Below are positions 23,560 to 33,908 of a stretch of 64,000 bases of DNA, one piece after another; the stretch's first letter is position 1; every line of letters begins with the position of its first letter. A model generated the notes under the pieces. It had not been told where the DNA came from, ran no database searches, and was given only the letters and a program-made list of their open reading frames with translations. The DNA is taken from positions 620,001 through 684,000 of the forward strand of contig WOAB01000126.1 in NCBI GenBank assembly GCA_027886185.1, written 5' to 3'. The DNA is from Rheum nobile. Lineage: Eukaryota > Streptophyta > Magnoliopsida > Caryophyllales > Polygonaceae. A program made the position numbers and the translations under genes.

Positions 23560-24115
23560 ATTGTTCATGTGAACATTTATTCATTCAGTTCATGTTATTT
23601 GTTGTGTTCTTGTTCAATTATTAAACTATAATTGTTCAATTCAACCTTTTTTGTTTCAACTGTTGGCTTGTTCATGTGTTAGTGTTCTTGTTCAAGTGTG
23701 AAGAGTAGATGTTCATGTGAATTATTTCTCGTTCAATTTTGATATTATGTTCATATATATGTTATTGGAAATAGATTATTTTTTCTTGTTTAGTTGTTAA
23801 ACTGTAGTTCAGTTAAACCTTTTTTTTTTTGCAAATGTTTGCTTGTTCATGTAGATCTTGTTCATTTATGAAGAGTATACATTCATGTGAACAATTGTTC
23901 ATTCAATTTTGTTATTTTGTTCATGTAATTCAATTTTGTAATTTTGTTCATGTATACGATATTGGAAACAAAACAATTTTTTGACTTTTTTTTGCTTATT
24001 TGTTCAATTGTTCATTCAGTTGAACAACTATCGTGAGAGGGTGAATAATTGTCCATTCAATTTTGATATTTTGTTCATATATAAGCTATTGAAAATTTTA
24101 TACTAACCATATCTC
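23560..24115. repeat. Cluster of 'ttgttca' words
   Basis: ttgttca, gttcatgt and gttcaatt variants recur more than 20 times at irregular spacing in the right-hand part of the composite transposon. Sub-blocks such as attcaattttg-tatttt-gttcat are repeated with variation. Confidence 0.6.
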
Positions 24116-24472
24116 ATTGAACAATCTCATTCTAACTTCATTCACCGATCTCAATACCAACATGAAAAAAATCTCACCTTGAACAATTGTAGAAGCTTCA
24201 AATATGGCGGGGGAACGCAGTCGTTTTTTTCTGTCGATGAGGAGAGAGAAGGGGAAATCAATACAAGTGAGGAGTAATTATAGGAATTCACAATACTTAC
24301 TTCCTTAATAACATCAAATAATATTTATTTCAGATCTTGTACCTTCTATTCTATGAACAAGTTTCATTGTACGTTAATTGCTCTCTATTCTATAATCCGT
24401 AGGATTTAAAAGATCAACGCTCAATAAAGCTCCTCACTATTTACTATAGGAAGTCTCCTCACTAGAACCTGA

Positions 24473-24475
<3 letters not shown>

Positions 24476-24507
<32 letters not shown>
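24476..24507. repeat. (TA)16 microsatellite
   Basis: TA run at the right edge of the nested insertion. With the tract at 18961 it brackets the inserted DNA, consistent with insertion into a TA-rich site. Confidence 0.9.
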
Positions 24508-24511
<4 letters not shown>

Positions 24512-24880
24512 AACCCAAAGTATTATACACAACTTAAAAACTAACTAATAATCTCCTAGAGGAACTAATTCTGCTCTATTTTACTTAATAATAACATTTC
24601 TTTATAATGAACTCCATAACTCTGAAATAAATCGGGTAACACAAACTAGTTAACCTAATCATAAAAAAATAGATAAAATCATCTCTTCCAAAAACAAGGC
24701 TACCAATCTCCATAAGAATGTTTAACTCGATTCTATAAACTCTCACCTGCAACCCAAGAACCAACGTACTTTCTCCACTGATACGACTAATAAATGAAAA
24801 AAAGTACAATCCTCTTTCCAAATAATTTTGTTAAAACCATTCAAAAAGATAAAATTTTAACCAAAAACGGGGATATTACA

Positions 24881-27679
24881 ACTAAAAAGACCTACTATTT
24901 ACCATTTACGATTCAAGGCAGAACTTTGAGCAAAAGTTAAAGGTTTCAATGTTTGTCAAACTATTTTGTGAATCATCTTATATTTCCAAAATAGTGGGGG
25001 AAACAAAGAACTAAGAGTTTGAGTGACAAACAAAACAAAAAAAACCTACTTTTTATTTTTTACGATATAAGGCACGAGTTTTAGGAAAAGTTAAGAGTTT
25101 CTAATTTTGTCAATTTCATTCCATGAATTAGCTTATATTGTTAAAATATTGGGCGAAAACAAAGAGCTAACAGTTTGAGCGACAAATAACACTAAAAAGA
25201 CCTACTTTTTAGCATTTACGATACAAGGCACAAGTTTGAGCAAATGTAAGAGTTTCTTATTTTGTCAATTTCTTTAATGAATCATCTTTTATTGTTAAAA
25301 TATTAGGGTGAAACAAAGAGCTAAGAGTTTGAGTGACAAACAACACTAAAAATACATACTATTTACCATTTATGAAACAAGTCACAATATAGAGAGAAAA
25401 TTAAGTGTTTCTAATTTTGTCTATTTCTTTCCATTATCTTATATTGTCAAAATCTTGGGGGAAAACAAAGAGCTAAGTGTTTGAGCGACAAACAATACCA
25501 AATAGACCTACTATTTACCATTTATGTTACACGGCACATTCAACGAAAGATAAGGGTTTCAAATTTTGTCAATTTCTTTCCGTGAATCATCTTATATTGT
25601 CAGTATTGGGGGAAAACAAAAAGGTAAAAGTTTGAGCGACTAACAACACTAAAAATACCTACTTTTTTTATCATTTACGATAAAGGCACAACATTCTGCG
25701 AAAAATAAGAGTTTCAAGTTTTGTCAATTTCTTTCCATGAATCATCTTATATTGTGAAAATATTTGGGAAAAACAAAGAGCTAAGAGTTTGAGCGACAAA
25801 TAACACTAAAAATACGACTTTTTATCATTTCCGATACAAGGCACGTATTTGAGTGAAAGTTAAGAGTTTCTAATTCTATCAATTTCGTTCCATGAATCAT
25901 CTTATATTGTTAAAAATATTGGGGGAAAACAAAGAGTTAAGATCTTGAGAGACAAACATGTTTAACCTTGAATGCAATTAACAAATTCTACAATAGTAGC
26001 CCCGTGGACTCGGAAAGTAATAAAGAAAACACTAAAATGACCTACTATTTACCATTTACGATAGAAGGCACAATTTTGAGCGAAAGTTAAGATTTTCTAT
26101 TTTTGTCAATTTCTTTCGAAACATTTTATATTGTCAAAATATTAGGTGAAACAAAAGAGCTAAGAGTTTGAACGACAAACAACTCTAAAAAGACCTACGG
26201 ATTACCATTTACGATACATGGCACAACTTCGACTGAAAGTTAAGAGTTTCTAATTTTGTCAATTTCTTTTCATGAATCAACTTATATTGTCAACAAATTG
26301 GGGGAAAACAAAGAGCTACGAGTTTGGGCGACACACAACACAAAAAACACCTACGATTTACCATTTACGATACAAGGCACAACTTTGAGCGAAAGTTATG
26401 AGTTTCAAAATTTGTCAATTTCTTTATGTGAATCATCTTATAACGTCAAAATATTGGGGTAAAACAAAGAGCTAATAGTTTGGGCGACAAACAACACAAA
26501 AAACACCTAGGATTTGCCTTTTACGACACAAGGCACAAGTTTGAGCGAAAGTTATGAGTTTCATATTTTGTCAACTTTCTTTCCGTGAATCATCTTATAT
26601 TGTCAAAATATTGGGGGAAACAAAGTGCTTAGAGTTTGGGCGACAAACAACACTAAAAACACCTACGATTTACCATTTACGATACAAGGCACAACTTTGA
26701 GCGAAAGTTAAGAATTTCAATTTTTATCAATTTCATTATGTGAATCATCTTATATTGTCAAAATATTGGGGGGAAATAAAGACCTAAGAGTTTTGGAGAC
26801 AAATAACACTATAAAAACATACGATATACTATTTACGACACAAGGCACAACTTTGAGTGAAAGTTATGCGTTTCAAATTTTGTAAATTTCTTTTTGTGAA
26901 TCATCTTATATTGTCAAAATATTGGGGGAAACAAAGTGCAAAGAGTTTGGGCGATAAACAACACTAAAAACACATACTATTTACCATTTAAAATATAAGG
27001 CACAACTTTGAGCAATAGTTAAGAGTTTCAATTTTTATCAATTTCATTCCGTGAATCATCTTATATTGTCAAAATATTGGGGGAAAATAAAGAGCTAAGA
27101 GTTTTGGAGACAAATAACACTATAAACACATACGATATACTATTTACGACACAAGGCACAACTTTGTGCGAAAGTTATGCGTTTCAAATTTTGTAAATTT
27201 CTTTTGGTGAATCATCTTATATTGTCAAAATAACAGGGGAAACAAAGTTCTAAGAGTTTGGGCGATAAACAACACTAAAAACACATACTATTTACCATTT
27301 AAAATATAAGGCACAACTTTGAGCAATAGTTAAGAGTTTCAAATTTTCTCAATTTCATTCCCGAATAATCTTATATTGTCAAAATATTCGGGGGAAACAT
27401 AGAGCTAAGAGTTTGGGAAACAAACAACAATAAAAATACCTACGATTTAACATTTACGACACAGTGCACAACTTTGAGCGAAAGTAATGAGTTTTAAATG
27501 TTGTCAATTTCTTTTCGTGAATCATCTTATGTTGTCAAAATATTGGGGGAAACAAAGTGATAAGAGTTTGGGCGACAAACAACACTAAAAACACATACTA
27601 TTTTACCATTTACAATACAAGGCACAACTTTGAGCGAAAGTTAAGAGTTTCAAATTTTGTCAAATTCATTCCTTGAATC
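24881..27679. repeat. ~155-bp satellite array, block 2
   Basis: About 18 monomers. The left part resembles block 1; from about 26850 two monomer types alternate (see findings). A foreign segment of about 69 bp interrupts one monomer at 25958-26026. The right edge is the junction with the solo LTR at 27680. Confidence 0.95.
25958..26026. other. Short non-satellite insert
   Basis: About 69 bp without similarity to the satellite lies between the gacaaac and aacacta landmarks of a monomer. Origin not recognised. Confidence 0.5.
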
Positions 27680-28173
27680 TGAAATATCGCAACGAAATGT
27701 GCATTAATAATTTATTTTGAATAGTAATTCTAATATAATTACATACTACAAGTTGTAGTATTAAATTGGCGAGCGTCGTAGAAAAACAATTTAGTATCGA
27801 CGCTAGATTTGTTTTCGAGTAATTAGTAGGGTATTTTAATTTTATCTACATAAATATGCATATATTATTAGGATGACTTAGTTACTAAAAGACAAAATGG
27901 TATTCTTGTAATTATCTATATATATAACCATACTTATCTCTTAAAAGAGATATTTATCTAAAGTAATCAAGAGATCTCTATTCACCTCCTTCCTTGTCCT
28001 CCATACGGTTCTCCTCCTCCATATTTCTCACCACCACCGAACCACCATAGCCATTCTCCACCACTACACACCTCTCTTCCACCTTCACCTCTCCTTGTTT
28101 CTTCTTGATCCCGCCACCAAAAGCACCGCCATCACCACCACCGAAGGGTTCCTTGGCCAGCCGTGAGCATAGG

Positions 28174-29121
28174 TGATGTGACCCTGCCTCCCATGACGGC
28201 CCAAGACGAGGAAGAAGCCATGAGCCTACGCTCATAGGGCCCAGTAACAAGGTCCAGGTCCAGGTCCAGGTCCAAAGCCATCGCCTCCGCCGTCGCGTCT
28301 CTAGTCGCACGCATCGTCGCTGGCCAAGGAAGCCTAGACGCCAATCCAAGACTCGTCGTCCTCGCAACCATCGGCTTCGGAACAACGCGTTCTCCTCCGC
28401 CAGCATCGCGTGCACACACTCGCGAGTCCATCGACCCTTCTTCATCGTCTCTCGCGGTGTGTGAATGCATGCCTTCACCGCGTTAGGATTTCAACGCGTT
28501 CTTTTAAGACAATTTCTATATTTGGTATTTCCAACTTTGTTTTAGATAGTTTCCTTTTATAGTCTTTCTATCTTTTAGGGTTTGTGCCTTTTGCATGCTT
28601 GCATGGGCTAGCCCTTAGGCTCGTTTCGGCCCAAGCCCATTAGGTCTTGGCCGAGATACATTGGCTATTTAAAGCCTCCTTTGTTCTTGTTATTTCTTCA
28701 CGTTCAATTTTAATCAAGGTTTCAAGTAGAGTGTTTATCCTCCTTCCCTTGATCGGACGTCACCCTCTATCTTCACATCCCCTTCCCTCCGCCGCCGACG
28801 CTACCGCAATTGCTTGATCTTTCAAGCCAAGTCTTCCTTCGCATCTCCCTTCCTCCGCAGTCGACGCTACGACACCCAAAGACTTGTCTTTTCAAGTCAT
28901 CTATCCCTCATCACATCGCTTCCGCCACCGCTATCTATTCATCCCATTCATCACTTCCACCATTTCCATCACAATAACCATCGCGATCTCCCGCTCGCGA
29001 ACCATCACCAACACCGCGTTCCACGGCAGATTTTCCAGTGCCGAGTGACTTCCCAACCAAGACTAGATCCAAAGGTGTCACCTTGACAATTCGACTTGTC
29101 ATCGGAGGCAAGAACACATCA
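28174..29121 (+). repeat. 5' LTR of Gypsy 1
   Basis: Starts TGATGTGACC and ends acacatca. Compared with the 3' LTR it has a ggtcca tandem (about four units near 28250-28273) and a short extra segment near 28480. Confidence 0.9.
28666..28673 (+). promoter_or_regulatory. LTR TATA box
   Basis: TATTTAAA in ggctatttaaagcc, repeated in the 3' LTR near 35970. Confidence 0.45.
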
Positions 29122-29123
29122 AC

Positions 29124-29137
29124 TGGCATCAGAGCCC
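29124..29137 (+). other. Primer binding site, tRNA-Met
   Basis: tggcatcagagccc, one mismatch (T to C) to the Met-tRNA site, two bases after the LTR. Confidence 0.85.
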
Positions 29138-29962
29138 AACAGTCTTGTAAGTCACGAACTCAAGTTTACATCTTGTTCACACTTTTTTTTCTTGACCCCC
29201 ATCGTTTGCTTTACTGAGATATCGCGAACAACCATAAATTTTCCATCTTTGCTCACCTATTCGGTTTCTACAAGGTAATACCTTGGCCGGAATTTTTTTC
29301 CTTGTTTCCCAAGTTTTGGTGTGTTAGGTAATTTGTTATCTTGCATGCTAGAATATTTTGTTTCCTTATTTCATGCGTGGATAGAGTTTCCTTGTTTGCT
29401 AGATTCTACTTTTTAGGTTGTTAACCTTAATTTTGTTATATATGATATCATCAAATCTTATCTTCTTTCTCCTATATCTAAGATCACACTTGTGATATTC
29501 TTGTTACTTAGACCTTTTTATTTTGTTTCCTTTTGCAAATCCGTAAGATCAAAAGATAAGATCTCGGATATTATATAAAAAAAGATATCCAAAAGATATT
29601 CAAAAAAAAAAAGTTTCTAAAGTTAGGTAAAGCCAAAATAAGGCAACCCTAACCCACTCTCGGTCTAAGCTCATCTTCTCAACCTCTCCACCGTCTAGGT
29701 CAAGCTTCCTAGAAGGTACTTTCTTGCATATTAGGTTGCTTTGTTTACGTTTGTTTTAGGGTTTCACTTTGTTCTTGTTTGTTTGATTGCAACTTGCTTG
29801 ATACACCACCACTTGTGCAAGCCAAGCCGCCCTCACGGCAAGCCAAACAAGCCCTACCTACGTGAACTTTGTTACTTGACTAGTGATTTGCTTGGTTGTT
29901 GTTCTTTGTTGTCTTTTGGTTCTTTTTTACTCCCATGTCTGGCCATATTGTTATAGGTACCA
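29138..29962 (+). other. Leader of Gypsy 1
   Basis: About 0.8 kb between primer site and gag with no coding signal; AT-rich with an aaaaaaaaaa tract near 29605. Confidence 0.5.
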
Positions 29963-32565
29963 TGCCGGTTGAACACAGTGAAGACCAACGCGACGTCGAC
30001 AACACCAACCTCCCACAGCCGCCGTTGGTGCACCAAGACCAACCACCTCTCAACCCCCACCACAAGATCCACTCTTGGAGTTTTCTGAGGAGCAAAGAGA
30101 GATCCAAGCTCTTTGACAAGAGAACTCAGCCTACAAAGCCAGAGAACGCGCAATACAACTCGTGCCAGCCCCCGATCCCCTGAGTACTATGGATGCGCCG
30201 ACTCAACCACAAGCCACCGACGTAGGTCCATCAAAGACAAAAGTCAACAAAGGCAAAGGAATCATGCCTTCGACATTGCATCATAAACCACAACTCAATC
30301 GTATGCAAAGTGTCATCGAGAGTCGCCAAGGCTTCGTTTCGAACGCGGACCGCTACGTGCCCAGAGCCACACCCGCTGGCTTTGACAACAGCTCCGACTA
30401 CGACCGCCACGCCGAGGACACCCCAGGTGAGTATTCTGAACCATACAACTTTGATGATCGCTATGCGTCTAGGAGAACCCAGAGATGCGTACCGGACTCA
30501 GCGCCATACGAAGGCCGCCCTCGCCAAGACGAGCAAGCCGACGCGACGCAGACCAAGTGGGCATACGCGACGCGATGATCAATTGAGGACCCCACCTACC
30601 CAGCCACAGAGCCATGATGTACGCGATCACCTTCGACACCAAAGTGTTAGGACGCCGCGTTACGGATCGGATGGCTACGCGTCGATCACACCCAATGTCC
30701 ACGACGACTTCGACGAGTATGACGACGAAGAGATCGAGGACTCAGGTATGATCAACCCTATTTTTTTTCACCCCCCTCTTGGAGATCCACTTGACTTGCA
30801 AGATCACCCTTGGGATTGGATACCTCCACCGCGTCTCCAGCCCCAAGGCGAACGCATTCGTGACATTGGCGGCGAGCGCCACGATGTTTTGCACAGAGAC
30901 ATTCGATGCGACAACTACGATGCCCAGCCGTGAAGACGTCAATGCGATTACGCCTATGTGCCAAGGGATGAGTATGTTCGCGAAGATCGCCAAGAATGCG
31001 ATAGACGCCAGGTTGGACGCGATATACCACATGGAGTGCGCACCTTTGAGAACCCTCTCTACGACACCGTGCCAAACAACGCATTCAACCAAGCACCTGC
31101 CCAACCTCGATTCCAATGACACCAAGTCAAGGTAAAAATCGAGCATTTCTTTGGTGAATACAACCCCTCTATTTTTCTTGAATGGGTGCAGGCTACGGAG
31201 TACACCCTTAGATATTGTTGAGTGCCACCTGAGGAGCATGTCGACGCCGCGACGCTTAACTTTCGAGGAGCCGCCCGCGTTTGGTGGCATAGATTTGAAG
31301 ATGACTGCATGCGTCGCCACAGGACCAGAGTCACAGAATAGCACCAACTCGTGTACGTAATGACAAAGAAATATGTGCCTCTAGACTATAGGAATCAAAT
31401 GCGAATGGAGATAGCCATGGCTCGCCAAGGGTTGATGTCTCCACTCGTGTTCTTTTCCAAGCTTGAAGACATGTATTACAAGGCCAACATCTCCGTTGCA
31501 CCATCTACATTGAGGACGAAATTCTTGAGTGGCTTGAACACCAACATCCGTGATCAACTCGAGATTTTGCCAATCAAAGACTTGAACACCCTCACTCACA
31601 CGGCGATGCAAATTCATGCACAACTCACTCGCCGAAAGTCCTACACTTGGCAAAGTGGCCAAACCAGGTATGCTTCTAACCCTAGTGGTTTATCTTCTAC
31701 TAACCCTTGCCCTAGTGCCTCTACCACAACCGCGTCTAGCCAAGCAACCAAGGCGAAGCCTTCGACGCCGAGCACCGCGACGCACCAGACTGTGCCCAGA
31801 CCACCCCCAGTGGGCACAGATCGCGCGCGCGACATCGAATGCTACAAGTGTGGTGGACGAGGCCACTACAAGAAATATTGCCCCAATCCTCGCAAGGTGT
31901 TGTTCTCCACGGCCGCCACCGACTACGAGTCTTGTGACGACGAGGAGGCCACATTTGACGTGATCGATGAAGGCATCGAAGAGGAGGAAGACACTTATGA
32001 CTGTGAACCCGCTTCTCTGCACGCGGGCACACCATTGAGCCTGGTGACGCATCGTCTCCTCACAATCAAGGAAGCAAGCCTACGCGATCAAAAGGAGAAT
32101 TTGTTCCACACAAGGGCTCTCGTCCAGACGGCTTCCTTGAGTGTCATTGTTGATGGAGGATCATGTGCTAATATTGTCAATGAGAAGGTCGTGACACACT
32201 TCAAGTTGCCGACGACTCCTCATCCCCAACCTTATGCCCTCCAATGGATTTCTTCAAGTCCAGGTAATACAGTATCTCGCCAATGTTTAATTTCTTTTTC
32301 CATAGGGCAATACTGTGATTCTATACTTTGTGATGTCATTGCAATGGACGCCACCCATCTTTTGCTTGGGCGCCCATGGCAATTCGACAGACGCGTGCTC
32401 CATGATTGTTATTTGAACACTTATGTGTTCAATTACCACGGGAAGCGTGTCACTTTGCATCCAATGTCTCCCCATGAGATCTTGCAGGACCAGGTTGAAC
32501 GCGATCGCCAGAAAGCCATAGAGGCCGCGTCTACTAGGTCAAACGAGTGTCCAGAGGCACTCTAG
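29963..32565 (+). pseudogene. Gypsy 1 gag and protease
   Basis: A likely gag start lies at about 29963 (MPVEHSED). Reading frames change several times between 30070 and 31350. The Gag core is recognisable around 31130-31350 (FFGEYNPSIFLEWV and GAARVWWHRFEDDC) with in-frame stops. From 31351 a 404-codon open frame covers the Gag C-terminus, a CCHC zinc knuckle (CYKCGGRGHYKKYC, near 31840-31880) and the retroviral-type aspartic protease (VIVDGGSCANIV near 32150), ending in TAG at 32563. Gag forms the virus-like particle, and the protease processes the polyprotein. Confidence 0.8.
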
Positions 32566-32909
32566 AGGCAAAACTCCTCCAAGTCTGGCAACACTTCATC
32601 TCCTCCAGGCACTGGCAAGAAGAAACACAATGCCACAACTGGGACACCAAGTGCCCCATAGATTTCGAGCAACGCCTCGCCATCGACAAAGTTTGTTGAT
32701 CCGTTGCCATAGACGCGTCCTTTGCAAGGCAAATGTGAGCAACGCGTGCTTTTAGCCAGGCACAATGACCTCACTGCATGTTTGACTGGCAAAGCTCCAT
32801 GTTTTCTGCTTGTGCCAACTCCATGCATCCCTGAGTCATCGAACACCACGTCCGTGCCACCAGTCATCGCGACCTTGTCACCGCGTTCGACGATGTATTT
32901 CCTGATGAG

Positions 32910-33890
32910 TTGCCACAAGGTTTACCTCCACTGAGAGGCATTGAGCACCAGATTGACCTTGTGCCAGGTGCCTGCTTGCCCAATCGCGCTGCGTATAGAG
33001 CTGGCCCAGAAGAGACCAAAGAGCTACATCGCCAAGTGCAAGAGTTGTTAGATCGCGGCTACGTAAGGGAATCTCTCTCCCCTTGTGATGTGCCTGTGAT
33101 CCTTGTGCCCAAGAAAGATGGAACATGGAGAATGTGTGTTGATTGTCGCGCGATAAACCAAATCACCGTCAAGTATAGGCATCCTATTCCACGCCTTGAC
33201 GATATGCTTGATGAACTTCATGGCGCCACACTTTTCTCCAAGATTGATTTGAAGAGTGGTGGTTATCACCAGATCAGGATGAAAGAAGGTGATGAGTGGA
33301 AGACCGCATTCAAGACGAAGTATGGGCTCTACGAGTGGCTTGTCATGCCATTTGGGCTCACGAACGCGCCAAGCACCTTCATGCGCGTTATGAACCACGC
33401 CCTGAGAACTTTCCTTGGCAAGTTTATTGTCGTTTATTTTGATGACATCCTTGTGTATTCACGAAGCCTGGAAGAGCATGTCGATCACCTTTGACTTGTG
33501 CTCGAATGCCTTCGACGCGAGAGCCTATTCGTCAATCTGGCCAAGTGCTCATTTTGCTCCGTGTCAACCAACTTTCTGGGCTATATTGTGAGTAGTGATG
33601 GTTTACGCGTCGACGAAGAGAAGATCGCGGCCATAAAAGAGTGGCCTACTCCGACGACACCGACACAGGTGCAAAGCTTTCTAGGCCTTGCCGGATTTTA
33701 TAGGCGTTTTGTTCGAGACTTCTCCTCCATTGCCGCGCCGTTACATGAGTTGACAAAGAAGGGAAGAATTGTCTTGTGGCTTGAGTCCCATGAAAAATCC
33801 TTCTCGGCTTTGAAGAAGGCCTTGTGTCAAGCACCATTGCTCCAGCTCCCCGACTTCGCCAAACACTTCGAGGTGGAGTGTGATGCCTGA
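32910..33890 (+). pseudogene. Gypsy 1 reverse transcriptase
   Basis: An open frame from 32910 has the RT blocks [40 protein letters not shown] (with one extra glycine against the sister element) and the catalytic YFDDILVYS (about 33440), then a TGA at 33492-33494. The frame continues at once in phase (33498-33890) with the thumb and connection and the first RNase H aspartate (EVECDA), and stops at a TGA at 33888-33890. The two TGAs are in-frame nonsense changes rather than exon ends. Confidence 0.85.
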
Positions 33891-33908
33891 GACATAGGCA
33901 TTGGTGGT

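Larger units (their letters stand above)
19019..24475. mobile_element. Composite Pack-type DNA transposon nest
   Basis: The left end (tatagaattaggatcaagtg, 19015-19034) and the reversed right end (tatagagtcaggttctagtg) match at about 16 of 20 positions, suggesting imperfect terminal inverted repeats. A third related terminus, inverted relative to the left end, lies at about 23140-23235 (shared taaaacg and ggatgg phrases), so there are probably two elements side by side: about 19019-23235, carrying the DUF506 fragment, and about 23236-24475. No transposase is encoded. A Mutator-like affiliation is an inference from the long imperfect TIRs and gene capture; a Helitron is an alternative. Confidence 0.4.
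17240..24880 (-). mobile_element. Solo LTR (family B), interrupted by nested insertions
   Basis: It starts TGTAACACC (17240) and ends GATATTACA (24880), inverted termini of a Gypsy-type LTR. Flanks are satellite with a 5-bp target duplication aataa (17235-17239) / actaa (24881-24885), one mismatch. LTR DNA is 17240-18960 and 24508-24880 (about 2.1 kb); the rest is a later insertion in a (TA)n tract. Orientation is judged from the GTGACACCCGG-type end and is uncertain. No coding domain is present, so it is a solo LTR left by recombination between two LTRs. Confidence 0.65.
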
